DNA of 64,000 nt from Rallus limicola (GCA_022605955.1 JAKCOZ010000016.1:13520001-13584000), one strand, 5' to 3'; shown: positions 38,393 through 53,809, counted from the stretch's first letter. The notes: generated by a model from the sequence alone, not told the origin. Numbers and translations are program-made.

Positions 38393-40461
38393 GTAAAATT
38401 ATACCTCATTTACTTGTCTCTCTTGGCAAATGCAATTTGATTTTTCCCAACTTTAAACTTTTGTGTTAGAACAGAAAGCTTATTGACATTTTGTGTAAAG
38501 CATCTGTGAGCTTTGTTACCTAACAACAATAATTGTATTCTTGGGTAGACATAGATGAAGATTCTCATCTAATTTGGCTTAAAAATGAAAATCTTTGTTT
38601 AGGAAAAAATACGAAGTGCCATAACTTTCTGAGCTTTTAAGTGAGTGATGAGCAACACATTTAAACTGGCTATCACAGAATCTACACACCATTAAGATGA
38701 GGAGAAAACAGAATAAAGTATAAACATCCTTTTATAGAGAACATAGTTAAGTCTTGTGTTACAGCACTGAAGGAAATTGGCAAACAGATCTGTCAAACAG
38801 ATTCTGTAATTACTTCCTGCTTTTATTTTTCTTGTTATAAAGGGCTAACTGAAAAAAAGAGACACGTAATAAGGAAATGTGTTTTATCTCTAAGTTATCA
38901 ATCTTGTGTTTTATAGAGCAGGAGAAAAAAACCAGTTCTATTGAAATTCCTGTATGTCATTGTCAGAGTAAGACATGTCCTGTGTGGTGTAATACAAGTC
39001 TTGTTTTAACTTCTTTTACGTAACTGAATGTGCACAGAGTTCTAATGTGGCCTTGAAATTTGTTGTAATGTTTTTTCCATTTACAGATAATGACAATAGT
39101 CACAATTAACATCTTCATATTACATTCAGTTCATCTTTCTAGCTTTTTTTTTTTCTGACTTTTGTACATCTCTGTTACCGTATTTGGCTTAGAGAAAAAG
39201 ATGATTAAAGCGCCCTTGCACCGCTGACAGCCATCCCTGCATCAGCAACAAGTACTTGTGTTCAGGCTCCAGCAAGTACAAGAATGTATTTGCTGCCTGC
39301 AGCCCTGTGAGCAGGAGTGTGGCCGCTCCTGGTGTGGAGGAGTGGGCAGGCGCCTGCTTGGGGGCGAGAGGGGGAAGCCACAGCAGCTGGGGAGAGACAG
39401 AGACCTCATGTTAGGTGATGCTGACGTTGGCAGCAGAGAGAGAAATAAACCCAGGTCTAAAATCCAGAGCTGCCAGATGAGGCCACATGAGTCTAGAGGC
39501 AATGTATGCGTTTATAAATACCGATAAATGGTTAAAAAAAAATTTACAGTTGGTCAAAAAAGCTCCTACTAAAAATATTTTGCTTGAATGTGTGATCATA
39601 TTGGGATGCAGATGCTAGCTGAAGAGAATGTTTTCTGCTGGGATCCTACCTAGTATCAGTCAGAAGCTTCAAAAATCTCTCAGCTAAGTTGCCTGCTAAG
39701 CTTGTACCCAGCTTGCTGAGTCTCCAGGCTTGGAAGCTAGTGTGCATCTATATTTCTTTTGGATTGTTGTTTTGAAATAGGTAGCTTCTCAGCTTTCCTG
39801 TAGCTTGCTGGAAACATTAAGGTGATATACCTTGATCCTGTTACAGTCTGTTTTGTCATGTCCTTTGTATCATGATCCTGTGTATGCTGATGCTGTCTTT
39901 CATCTGATCCCGTGGTGAAATCAATTCAGGGAACTCAACCGTTCACAAATCAACCATTTTGTATCCGTGGTGTTGACTTACTGAACTGGTTGTCAAATAC
40001 TGAAAGGAAGGGGGAGGATCACAGCACCTCATTGTGAATTGCACAAACTGCTTCAGAACCCAGACTTGGGTTTTGGACACTTTGGTAGTCCCACGTATTC
40101 GCTTGGCTGTGGTTGTAGGACAGCTGGTATGAAGAGTTTCAAAGTGAAACTTGTAAGATTCTTGAAATTTTTCACAGAAATTAATTAGTGTTTCAGAATT
40201 TAATTGTCAGGCTATTTATATGCTTAGTTTTAGAAATCAGTAACTTGATGGTAATATAGTCCTATAGTGTTTTTAAAACTATTAATTTATATAGACTAGT
40301 AATTAAAAAGTTCACGCTTCTGCAGGCTAGTTGTTAGCAAGTAAAGTTGAGTAATTGCATTCTAAATCTACATTTGCTACACTTAAGAAACAGTGGGTTA
40401 AAACATTTTGGGAAAATAACACTTGTATCAACCTGCATATGAATTAATCTTTCCCTTAAAG
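38393..40461 (+). other. Intron 9: GC-rich pocket, no gene
   Basis: 2.07 kb intron. Bases about 39215-39500 are clearly more GC-rich than the flanks and give short ORFs on both strands. I could not match them to a repeat family. Confidence 0.65.
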
Positions 40462-40583
40462 GACCGACCACCACCAAACTCCTGGAAGAAGATAGAACAG
40501 TCCAGGGAATATAAAAATGGCAATCAGCTCAGGGAATATCAACTGGAAGGACTTAACTGGCTCCTATTCAACTGGTACAATAG
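40462..40583 (+). CDS. CHD9: CHD9 exon, entry to Snf2 ATPase
   Basis: 122 bases, phase 0 in, phase 2 out (AG|gtatac). [16 protein letters not shown] is the Snf2 Q-motif region just before the Walker A motif. Confidence 0.96.
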
Positions 40584-41802
40584 GTATACACATGGAATGG
40601 GTTTTTCTTATGTAAATTATAAAGTGCTTGGGGTGAATCGCTTTTACTGGGGATAAATATTCGTTCAACTTAACTTCACTGCTTATAGTTAAAAAGGTGT
40701 AATTACAAACTTATTTTTCCTTTGAGTTTACAATAATTTTTTTTAATAAGAGTAAGAAAAAAACAAATATTAAAACAATAAAGCTGATGTAACTGAAAAC
40801 AAACTTCCTGTGGCTCTGAGGAAGTTAAAAGCAAAAGCAACTTTCACCAAAGTACAAGCTTTTAGAATTTTTGGAACAACTGGAAAACACTTGGATTTTT
40901 CAAAATTATTTCTAGAATTAGTATGTGTTTCAAATAGTTACCTCCCTTCAAAAATAAAGCTAGTAAATAATTTTGTTTCCTATATGGTAGGTCAAGGTTA
41001 ACTTCGGTTTGCTAATACTATGGTGTATTTATAGAAATAAAATCACTTTCAAGATTTTTTCCAGAGAAGTATGTATCTCTCTGTATCTGAATTGGATTCA
41101 TGAATCTTCCTGCTTGCCTTATTTCCAGAATATCAGTACACTGCCCTTTGTAGCGATCATGTTAGCAAGGGTACTGATTTACCACAGTTGAATGATCCGC
41201 AAAAAAGGAATTTGTTTACATTTTGGTCAGGTACAACATAACTGTGTGAGTGTCTGTGCAAAGAGGATGGAAGGTACAGCTGAGGCTGAGCACCTAGTGC
41301 TCCTTCGTGTAGTAATTTGGTTTTATGCACCTGTCTCAGTTTTGGAAACGAGGTGCAATTTGTATGTGAAGTTATAATGCGCTTCTTTCATGTAAGTGTA
41401 GCTGGGATATTTCCCATCTGTGACTTTTATAGAATCTTCATTCATTTCTAGTAGTTTTGTCAAGGTGAGTGTACGTGTAGGAAATCTGAATAATTTTAAT
41501 TCCTTTAATTAGGGTAGGCGCAGCCCCAAAATGGAATATTTTTCTAAGAGAACCTGATGGAATGTTCCATTCTCAGCTTTTTCCAGTGCTGAACATGACT
41601 GAAAGCTTGTGGTTTTGTGTACCAAATTCATTCCTTCACCATAACTGGGGAACGTTAGTGAGCCTTTTTTTCACAGTGCCTCAGTTTCGGCTATAGTTTT
41701 AAGCTGACCTATTTAAGCTTTGCTGTTATAAACAGTTCACTTGAGTGCCAGCTTTAGAGTCTGTGTTTCTTTGACGCTAATAACAAATACATCTATTTTC
41801 AG
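40584..41802 (+). other. Intron 10: nothing recognised
   Basis: 1.2 kb AT-rich intron. No supportable feature. Confidence 0.75.
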
Positions 41803-42046
41803 GCGAAATTGCATTTTAGCGGATGAAATGGGTCTCGGCAAAACCATTCAGTCGATCACGTTCCTGTATGAAATCCTGCTGGCTGGTATTAGAGGCCCTT
41901 TTCTGATCATAGCTCCACTTTCCACCATAACGAACTGGGAAAGGGAATTTCGCACCTGGACTGACCTTAATGTTGTAGTGTATCACGGAAGCATGATCAG
42001 CAGGCAGATGATTCAGCAGTATGAAATGTACTTCAGGGACTCCCAG
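41803..42046 (+). CDS. CHD9: CHD9 exon, ATPase motifs I and Ia
   Basis: 244 bases, phase 2 in, phase 0 out (CAG|gtattg). ADEMGLGKT is Walker A (motif I) with the ATP-binding lysine codon at 41840-41842. [13 protein letters not shown] is motif Ia. All residues needed for nucleotide binding are present, so this lobe looks functional. Confidence 0.97.
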
Positions 42047-43160
42047 GTATTGGAATGCCACTTGTGTGCACTGACTTACTCAAACCTGTGTTGAGTAGCA
42101 GTAATGAGAAGTTTACTTTACGTTACTTGTACGTAGGTCTTATTGAAAGGCATTTTACGTGCTGCGATGTGGTTTGAGGCTTTTTACGTATCAGGATCTT
42201 CAATATATGCTTACTGAGCGAGTTTTGTGAAAGCGGTTGCGCCAAGATGTATGTTGTTTCAGTTTGCTGAGTAATTTGCAATTGAATAGCAGTGACGCTG
42301 ATGCTCATGCAGAGATTAAAATGTACACAGATGGTTGCGGTTGGGTCCTGAATTTGAAGAGCAATGAGAACAGAAATGCAGCTGATTTAAGCTCTGTTAC
42401 CTCATGTAGCTGTTGATTTTCTTTTCCTAGCATAAACTAGTTGTGTCTGTTTATGGTTTGTGCAGAACACTTCATATCAAATGACGTGGGGAAAAAAAAT
42501 GTAGTCTGACTATTTTAAAAGTTTTTTTCATTTTCTATAAATTCTGCATAAATGAACAAGTTTTTCAACTATTGTAGTGTTTCTACAAAATTGTAAGTCT
42601 GGAAACTTTTTGAAGTAGTGCTGAATATGAAATGACATTTTGTTTCTCTAGTGAGTTACTGTATACTGCCTTATTGAAGGCCTAGCATATTCTCTGTGTC
42701 ATAACCAGTGAAGTGGTGTAAGCTGGATAAACAATGTTCATTTAGTTCTTGGAGGATATTTTTATTGCTTACTGAATTAGGGTTAAATGTATTAATGTAA
42801 TATATTTTGATTGGCTGACTGCAGGGTCTTTTCTGTCAGTCTTTCTGATTTTCCCAAGGCTGGAAATGTGGTGCTATCTACATGCATCTTTTCAAATGGT
42901 TTTATTAGATGGTTATATCTAAATAAAATGTGGCTAAAAATTTACTGTTTGTTAGACAGTATTGGATTTGAGGCTATCAATAATTACTCATTAGTATTAA
43001 TTACAGAGTTAGAGAGATGTTTTGTCACCCCATACATATTTATCACAATTTATAACGTAAAATCTAATGTCTGTCTCTTCATAAAACTACAGCAACAAAA
43101 TCTTTAAATGGAGTAGATTCAAGGTAATGTAATAAATTTTCTGTGTTGATGAATCCCTAG
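42047..43160 (+). other. Intron 11: nothing recognised
   Basis: 1.1 kb intron. ORFs on both strands lack coding features. Ends AATCCCTAG. Confidence 0.75.
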
Positions 43161-43337
43161 GGACGTATCGTTCGAGGTACCTACAGATTCCAAGCCATTA
43201 TCACAACTTTTGAAATGATTCTTGGTGGGTGTCCAGAGTTAAATGCGATTGAATGGCGGTGTGTTATTATTGATGAAGCTCACAGACTGAAGAACAAAAA
43301 CTGCAAACTCTTGGAAGGGCTAAAATTAATGAACCTT
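43161..43337 (+). CDS. CHD9: CHD9 exon, DEAH box (motif II)
   Basis: 177 bases, 59 codons, phase 0 at both ends. [11 protein letters not shown] is the Walker B/DEAH motif (codons at 43272-43283) that hydrolyses ATP, and ITTFEMIL precedes it as in CHD6-9. Confidence 0.97.
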
Positions 43338-44232
43338 GTGAGTAACTGTATTTCAGTCTTTGGGTCTGAGTCTGGTTAAGTACAATACAATAATAAATTA
43401 CGAATTTGGTTTACCTCCCAAAAAACCACTCTCCAACAGTCCTCCTCATGAGGTATCTATCCCTTATGCTCCCTTCAAATGTATGTGTTTTGATAGCTGA
43501 TGCTGGCATTGTTTGATTAAATAAAATGGGAAAAGCTCTAACTGGAAGCACAATCTATTTCTGATCATACTATGTATTTTTTTTACTATGATGAAGATAT
43601 GGATAAAAATTTGCTTTATAGTAATAGAAATTTTAGTGCAAGTTTTTGTGTCATAACTAATGTTCAAAAACCTAGAAAGTATTCAAACAACTTGTTTAAC
43701 AAGAAAAGCCAGTCATAACACTAGTAAACAAGTAGTGGAATTGAAATTAGAGTTACTATCTAGCCCTATAGTTAAGCTTTTATGTGATACAGTACAAGAT
43801 CTTAAAAAGCTGATACTGCCATGACTCTTGAGGCATTTAGTGCATTACTACAAGGTGCACCATGACTAATTTTGCATTTTTTACTTCAATATTACTAAGA
43901 TACACTTGTTGCCACATGTTCTCAGAAGCTGTCTTGCTTTCTTGATAACATGTGTAGTGTGTATTTACCACACGATAGAGAGAGCGTTATGCAGGTGTGA
44001 CCATTCCAGGCAAATGTTGTAGGGTTTGGTCGTTTCTTCATTACAGGTACAGGACGCCAGAATTTTAAGCAAAGCTCATAGAAAATACTTGTTCTAGAAA
44101 TGTGTTTATCCGTGTTACCTGTGTACCTGGTGACACACAGAACTGGTATTTTCAGGTTATGACCCTCAGACTTCACGCAGATTTTTGCAGATGTGTGCAC
44201 ATGGGGTCACCTGAGGTTTTTTCCTTTTGTAG
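43338..44232 (+). other. Intron 12: nothing recognised
   Basis: 895-base intron without a supportable feature. Confidence 0.75.
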
Positions 44233-44376
44233 GAGCATAAAGTGCTGTTAACAGGTACCCCGCTGCAGAACACTGTGGAAGAATTATTCAGCCTCCTTCA
44301 TTTTCTCGAACCGTTGCGTTTTCCTGCTGAATCTACATTCATGCAAGAATTTGGAGACCTTAAAACGGAGGAACAG
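44233..44376 (+). CDS. CHD9: CHD9 exon, ATPase motif III
   Basis: 144 bases, 48 codons, phase 0 at both ends. [19 protein letters not shown] is Snf2 motif III, which couples ATP hydrolysis to movement on [12 protein letters not shown] follows as in other Snf2 enzymes. Confidence 0.97.
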
Positions 44377-44873
44377 GTATTGCATGTTTAATAAGATGGT
44401 TTTGAGATGCAATGTGTAAGAGTGACTTCCTTAAATGAAGAACTTTTCGTTTTGATTGTAACTAACTGCTGCCCACCTACCTTCTCCTTTGCTCCCCACA
44501 CATCACCTATAAGTTATTTAATCATGCTGTTTGTGTAAACTGTGCAGGCAGTAGAAAAAAAGCTAGGTTAAAAAAAAAATTTCCTTTTCTTGGGTTGGTT
44601 GTTTAAATTTGGTGAGGATAATAAAAACTGAGGTGTTTTGGCTTTGTAGATGTAGTCTTTGCAGACAAGTGCTAAAACAAAGAGATTAATGTTTGGTTTT
44701 GGAGTACACAAAAAAAATCTTTAGTAAGGCGTTAAGCCTAAGACTGTATCCCACCTTGAAGAGAATTTATATTATGGGGTGGGGAGGGAGGGAGTGATAT
44801 GAAGTCCAAAAAATTTTCATTAAGCTGCACTGTTACTCCTGCATGTTCCAATAAACTGATGTGTTTCATTAAG
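44377..44873 (+). other. Intron 13 with a G-quadruplex motif
   Basis: 497-base intron. A tight four-run G motif at 44776-44792 lies about 80 bases before the acceptor. Otherwise empty. Confidence 0.75.
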
Positions 44874-45129
44874 GTTCAGAAACTACAAGCTATCCTGAAA
44901 CCCATGATGCTCCGACGATTAAAGGAAGATGTAGAAAAAAAGCTGGCTCCTAAGGAGGAAACTATAATTGAAGTAGAACTGACTAATATTCAGAAGAAAT
45001 ATTACCGAGCAATTTTGGAGAAGAATTTTGCTTTCTTATCCAAAGGAGCAGGGCAAGCAAATGTTCCCAATCTGGTTAACACTATGATGGAACTCAGAAA
45101 GTGTTGCAATCACCCTTACCTCATCAAAG
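44874..45129 (+). CDS. CHD9: CHD9 exon, linker between ATPase lobes
   Basis: 256 bases, phase 0 in, phase 1 out (G|gtaagc). [17 protein letters not shown] is the Snf2 motif that follows lobe 1, and [15 protein letters not shown] marks the entry to lobe 2. The frame stays open upstream into the intron, giving a longer ORF that is not coding. Confidence 0.97.
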
Positions 45130-45879
45130 GTAAGCACCTGATAATGACTGATTTATTTCTTTTTGAACTACGTTTCTACTTTTATTTAAAATATGTAAGA
45201 ACATTTTTGTAATTCTTTGATGTTTTCATCAGACTTCCCAATAATTGGTTAGGTAGAAGCATTTTTTTATAGATTAAGGCAAGGTTGTGAGGCAGTTGCA
45301 TGTTTGAGACCTGTTGTTTTCTAGAGCTAGCTTTTAAGATTAATGCTTCTTGCAAGTGATGTGGTCTCTGTTTTCATTGCTTTTCTCACTTTGTTATAAC
45401 TAATGTGAGTGCTTTTCTGCATGCAAGAAAATTCTCTTTAAGCTCTTGAAGTTTTTGCTGTGACTTCAATCTTAGTGGAACTTTAGGTGGTCTTCAAAAT
45501 GCTGTTATTAAGACTTGTGTCTGATTTAAAATATCCTAGAGACAAAGTGACTTCTGTTTTTTCAGTTGTTTTTTTACAGAACACCTGAGTACAAGCTATA
45601 TTTTTGGGTTTTCTTGCAATTTGAAGAGGGGGATATACCTCATTCTGGGTGTGTTTTCTGTGGCGGTCTGCTTCAAAACTTAAGAGTTGTTTTCAAAGAT
45701 CATAGAAGTAGATGTTCTTTCTAGATTTTTAGATCCATCCAGAACTTTGTTTTGTCTCCAATGGTGCCTAACTGGGTATATCTAAAGTACAAGCACTGAT
45801 TTTGGTAACTTAGTCTTGCATGTATGTGGAGTTACTGGTATGGGTACACCTGTAGATACAGAAATACTTTCTTTGATAG
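45130..45879 (+). other. Intron 14: nothing recognised
   Basis: 750-base intron without a supportable feature. Confidence 0.75.
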
Positions 45880-46090
45880 GTGCTGAAGAGAAAATCCTTG
45901 GAGAGTTTAAAGAAACATATAGCCCAAGTGCTCCTGACTTCCATCTGCAAGCAATGATCCAGTCCGCTGGTAAATTGGTTCTTATTGATAAACTCCTTCC
46001 AAAAATGAAAGCAGGAGGCCACAAGGTCCTTATCTTCTCTCAAATGGTGCGCTGCCTTGATATTTTGGAGGATTACCTTATACATAAAAG
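45880..46090 (+). CDS. CHD9: CHD9 exon, helicase C-terminal lobe (motif IV)
   Basis: 211 bases, phase 1 in, phase 2 out (AG|gtaagg). [14 protein letters not shown] and [16 protein letters not shown] are the opening strand and motif IV of the second ATPase lobe. Confidence 0.97.
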
Positions 46091-49021
<2,931 letters not shown>

Positions 49022-49189
49022 GCTCAAGCTCGTTGTCACAGGATTGGTCAGAACAAGGCAGTGAAGGTCTACAGACTGATAACACGTAACTCCTATGAGA
49101 GAGAGATGTTTGACAGAGCGAGTCTGAAACTGGGACTGGATAAGGCTGTCTTACAGAGTATGAGTGGAAGAGAAAACAGTGTTGGTGGT
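49022..49189 (+). CDS. CHD9: CHD9 exon, helicase motif VI
   Basis: 168 bases, 56 codons, phase 0 at both ends. QARCHRIGQ is motif VI with the arginine finger that completes the ATP site. [20 protein letters not shown] follows as in CHD enzymes. Donor GGT|gtacgt departs from consensus at -1 and -2. Confidence 0.96.
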
Positions 49190-49778
49190 GTACGTAGACT
49201 TCTTTAACTAATTTCCTTTTGCTTTTGGAAATGTGGGATTTCGTGTGGGATCTATGTGGGAAATGTGGGTAGTTACAGAAGCTACCATTTTTGTCTTGTT
49301 TTTATCTGAATTTTTCTGGTGTGGACTAACAATCTAACTGACATTTAAAGTGTAGTCACTCCTATTAAATCTTTCACTATTTCTTGCCTCTCAAGGCAGG
49401 TAATGTCAAAGCTAACAGGAGGAGAAAAGTTCCCCTTTGTTTCTTTATATCCTCTCATGTTTATATAATATGTTATTTTAATACTAGATATAAAACTTAT
49501 ATGCTAACAGGGATGTTTTTAAAATTTAAGTTCTTTGTGGTGTTGAGAATAGCCAAAACACAAAAGATACTTAGTGACTTGTATAAATGTTTACTGTAAC
49601 AACATAACAAATAATTTCAAATGTCAACTAGACTTTTCTCTTAGTTTTTAATAGTCTAGATTTTAAGTTCATAAACTATAAGGCACAGTTACATTGCAGA
49701 AACATTGGAAAGGGAAGAAGAAATAGAAAAGACTTTGGGGTATCTTTCTTATAGACTAACACCTATTTTATTCACCAG
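49190..49778 (+). other. Intron 17: nothing recognised
   Basis: 589-base AT-rich intron without a supportable feature. Confidence 0.75.
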
Positions 49779-49958
49779 ATCCAACAACTCTCTAAAAAAG
49801 AAATAGAGGATTTGCTTCGAAGAGGTGCATATGGTGCCATTATGGATGAAGAAGATGAAGGCTCTAAGTTCTGTGAGGAAGATATTGACCAAATTTTGCA
49901 GCGTCGTACTAAAACTATCACAATTGAATCAGAAGGAAGGGGCTCCACATTTGCCAAG
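49779..49958 (+). CDS. CHD9: CHD9 exon, segment after the helicase
   Basis: 180 bases, 60 codons, phase 0 at both ends. [18 protein letters not shown] and an acidic [10 protein letters not shown] stretch form the bridge that follows the second ATPase lobe in all CHD proteins. The donor (AAG|gtgcag) is poor. Confidence 0.95.
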
Positions 49959-51888
49959 GTGCAGAAGCAGCAAGTTGTTCTTTGACAGTATAGAGCTGTG
50001 AATGTAATTGAATGTTGTAAAGTGCATGCTTTTTTCCTTTTAAATTTATGTTTACTTTTATCTAATGTATGTGGATGTTAGGTATATTGTTGGGGGGTTC
50101 TTACAGATATGCTTTTATATAAACGTGTCCAGTTCTGGGCTCCCTGGTATAAAAAAGACAGGGATCTCCTTGAGAGAGTCCAAAGAAGGGCTACAAAGAT
50201 CATTAAGGGCCTGGAACATCTCCCCTGTGAGGAAAGGCTGAGTGGGGTGGGACTGCTGAGTCTTGAGAAAAGAAGACTAAGGGGGACCTAACTAATGTTT
50301 ATATATATCGTAAGCATGGGATGCAGGGGGAATTGGTCAGCTCCTTTTCAGTGTCTGTGGAGACAGGACAAGGGGCAATGGATGCAAGTTGGAGCACAGG
50401 AAGTTCCGCACCAACATGCGGGAGAACTTTGACACAGTGAGGGTGCCAGAGCCCTGGGACAGGCTGCCCAGGGGGTGTGGAGTCTCCATCTCTGGAGATA
50501 TTCCAGACCAATCTGGACACCGACCTGTGTAATATGAGCTAGGGAGCTGCTTTGGCAGGGGGTTGGACCCGATGATCTCTTGAGGTCCCTTCCAACCCCT
50601 GTGATTCTGTGATTCTATAACAAAAGCAGCTTGGCATGCAAAGAGCATGCTTGAGTAAAGATGGGGAATAGGCAGGTTCTGCTCTTGAAAAGGCTGGTGC
50701 TTTTGTGAGCTACAGCAGGCTGCAGTAACCACGAGTGCTGAAACAGAGTTGTTTATCAATCCATTTGTATTCAGATACATTAAGAGCAGGGGAAGATGTA
50801 GACTTAGGATATCATTTGAACCCTGATTTTTTTGGGAAGAGTTTGAAAAGTAAAATAAGAAAGCTCATAAAATAGCAGGGAGTGGAGAAGAAATACATGT
50901 ACATGAGGGGCTGGGGGGCTGAGAATGTGAAGTCTTAAGAGTAATAGTGTAGAATAAAACTGGACTGACATGATCAAATTTTTGTTGAGTAAGAGAAAAA
51001 CAGTAATATAATAACACTCAAAAATGATGCTGGAAAATTGGATGAACAGAAAAATAAATAGATTTGGACTCGTTAATTTCCATAGCAAGTGCAAATACGA
51101 ATCTGAACAAATATAAATTCAAGTAAATAAATACATAATTTAACAAAAAAATAACCTGCAGCATAACTGAGCTTGGAATGTGGGCACTTCACAAATGCAG
51201 TTGTGACAATTCCCTGAAAAGGCAAAGCAAAAGGAAAACTTGTGAATATAAGTGTGTATTTATTATTTATAAATACACATTTATTTAGGCTCTTCTATCT
51301 TGCTGATTGTGGTTTAATTTAGAAATAGAGTCTTAAAGAAGATATAGGAAACCAATTAGGGAACGTCGTCATCACATTTTATCAGAAGAGTTAGACATCT
51401 TTATGTGTATTTACTCTTTTCCCAAAAGCAGTGTATCAGGGTTTTTTAAATGCCTTCTGAAATTAAGCTTATTCCATGCTCTCAAGCTTTGATTGTTGGT
51501 AGTTTAAACACTCCTTTGAAATTTCCCTCAAGCGAGTACTTTTGTGTGAGATGAAATCCCCAAATGCTGATAAGCCTCTTCAAAAGATTCTATTTCCTTC
51601 CTTTCAAGTAATTTAGATTCAGACTTAGAAGCACAAGAATCTTGCAGCTTAATGTTCTGCTCTCCTGATGGTGCAAGAAAGTTCATTAGATTTTCTGATA
51701 TATTATGGATCTGATTTTTAAAAAATTAAGGGGGAGGAGAACTTTTGAGTTGCTTTTTCTAAAATCTCAACAGCTGCTTGGGAGATTTTGATGAAATAAA
51801 GTTACACAGTCTTCATAGAACTGAGTTTTTCAAACTTTACGAACTTTCAATGTATGATGTTGGTAAGATTCAATTTTATTTATTCCAG
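49959..51888 (+). other. Intron 18 with a CR1 insertion
   Basis: 1.93 kb intron. It carries the CR1 copy at 50120-50619. The remaining 1.27 kb to the acceptor is AT-rich and shows nothing else. Confidence 0.75.
50120..50619 (+). mobile_element. CR1 LINE, 5'-truncated, sense orientation
   Basis: About 500 bases. The first part encodes the end of the CR1 reverse-transcriptase ORF ([19 protein letters not shown], then [13 protein letters not shown]), with a stop after LEKRRLRGT. The 3' untranslated part follows (TTGGACCCGATGATCTC and TTCCAACCCCTGTGATTCTG). It ends in the octamer repeat GATTCTGT-GATTCTAT typical of avian CR1. It is a strongly truncated, non-mobile copy in the same direction as the host gene, and its presence is the best sign that this is a bird genome. 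Confidence 0.95.
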
Positions 51889-51999
51889 GCTAGTTTTGTT
51901 GCATCTGGGAACAGGACTGATATTTCACTAGATGATCCCAACTTCTGGCAGAAATGGGCCAAAAAGGCAGAAATAGATATAGATGCTATCAGTGGTAGA
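51889..51999 (+). CDS. CHD9: CHD9 exon, pre-SANT segment
   Basis: 111 bases, 37 codons, phase 0 at both ends (GGTAGA|gtaagt). [20 protein letters not shown] is a conserved class III CHD segment between the helicase and the SANT domain, ending in a run of charged helix residues. Confidence 0.96.
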
Positions 52000-52649
52000 G
52001 TAAGTACTTCTCTCTTCTAGTGCACTTTTTTCAAGTATGTGCTTGCTGTTGAATTCTGAAATAGTGGGTGTAGGATTTCTGCTGCTGTTTTGATTAACAT
52101 TTCAACAAATCAGACTTTTTGTGCTGCGTAGTTTGTGCGTGGGTTATCAGCCTGCGTTAGTATTTTCTAGCTCCCTGCTGTCCCCAGAAAGGTTTGAGGG
52201 TCTTTGATTTTTGTCAAAGGCCTGGAAATGGTTGGAAGTATGTAATTGTGCTGATTGCCCTGTTTCTCTCTTTGTAAATCCTGGGCTGGCATCTGCATGC
52301 TAGCTGACTTAAGAATTGTGTCACTTTTATAATACTGGAAGTCATGTCTTGTATGTGGAGATATTGCCAGGCGGTCAGTTCTGTAGACATTTCATTGCCC
52401 CTTTTTACTCCCAGAGACTGCAGCGTGGTCTGTGTAAGCATTCAGTGTTGTTTATAACTGATGTGCTGGCATCATGGTGTGAAACACAGTTTTTGTTGCC
52501 TTAAATACCACAGAATGTTGTACTTGCTTTATTGGTGTTTATGTCTGTTAACAGAATGACAGAGTTGGGGTGGTTTCTGAGCTGAAGCCACCTACTTAAG
52601 AAAAACTCGCCAGTCGTTTCTCTGATAAAGTTTGTTTGGAACTTTGCAG
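52000..52649 (+). other. Intron 19: nothing recognised
   Basis: 650-base intron, no supportable feature. Confidence 0.75.
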
Positions 52650-52846
52650 AACAGCCTGGTTATTGATACCCCAAGAATTAGGAAGCAAACACGGCCCTTT
52701 AGTGCTACGAAAGATGAGCTGGCTGAGCTGTCTGAAGTGGAGAGTGAGGGTGATGATAAGCCAAAACTCCGCAGGCCTTGCGACCGCTCCAATGGATATG
52801 GAAGAACAGAGTGCTTTCGGGTGGAAAAAAACTTACTGGTCTATGG
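52650..52846 (+). CDS. CHD9: CHD9 exon, start of SANT-like domain
   Basis: 197 bases, phase 0 in, phase 2 out (GG|gtattg). An acidic Ser stretch ([11 protein letters not shown]) is followed by [18 protein letters not shown], the first helix of the SANT-like DNA-binding module. Confidence 0.96.
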
Positions 52847-53609
52847 GTATTGTATACATTCTTCTTCATTCTAGGAAATGTTTAAAACCAATATTTTTCC
52901 ATTCTGTTTCCATTGTGTTTATGGAATAACTTTTACTTGTATTGGCATTAACCAATTTATGTTAGAATGTAAATTTATCATGAAGCTTGTATAACTGACA
53001 ATGTGCAGTTAAAGAAACATGGAAGAGGAGAGGTGGAAGCTTTCTTTGAAGGAGACTGACGTTTAACACAGGCATTACAATAATCTCTTTAAAAATTATT
53101 ACAGTAAATGCTGCAGGAAGGCTTGTGGTGCTGTAAATAAATAAATAATCTGGAATAAAGGCTTGGTATGTGACTTGATGTTCATAACTCCAGAACAGCT
53201 TGTGCTTCAGTGAGGTGCAAATAGGAACTGAAAATCTAACCAGTTATTTTAAGCATACTTAAATCAGATATGCTGATTTGGAAATAAAATCTTAGGTCTT
53301 CTCTCACCCACCTTGTAAGATAAATGACTGTGTTTGCATATTGGTATGAGTTGCTGTCAGTTTTCTGTCTTAGCCTAAAATGATCGTCTATATTGTTTAT
53401 AAAGAGGCAAGTTTTTTTGAAAACTCCTCTGTAAGCAGATGGAGTTTTGTTGCAAATGTTACTTTCATAATTCTACTCAATAATTTAAGCTGAAGAAAAA
53501 GGGTGGAAAGCCTACATTTTTACAGCCAAGTTCCTTTTTGTAAGAGAAATCTGCAGGCTACCCGAGCGTTTCACTTCCAAGTGCTGACTTCTGTTTTATT
53601 TTGGACTAG
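52847..53609 (+). other. Intron 20: nothing recognised
   Basis: 763-base intron. The ORF starting at 53503 simply runs into the next exon. Confidence 0.75.
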
Positions 53610-53809
53610 GTGGGGTCGATGGAGAGAAATTTTGTCACATGGGCGCTTCAAGAGGCAGCTGAATGAACAGGATGTGGAGATAATTTGCCGGGCTCTCTTA
53701 GCCTATTGTCTTGTTCACTACAGAGGGGATGAGAAAATAAAGAGTTTTATATGGGATCTCATTACCCCAACAGAGGATGGGCAAACACGAGAGTTACAGA
53801 ATCATCTTG
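53610..53809 (+). CDS. CHD9: CHD9 exon, SANT-like domain
   Basis: 200 bases, phase 2 in, phase 1 out (G|gtaagg). [17 protein letters not shown] has the Trp pattern of SANT/Myb helices, followed by [19 protein letters not shown]. Confidence 0.96.

Noticed and set aside
50109..50291. Separate small gene at 50109
   Set aside because: It is the end of the CR1 reverse-transcriptase ORF, not a host gene.
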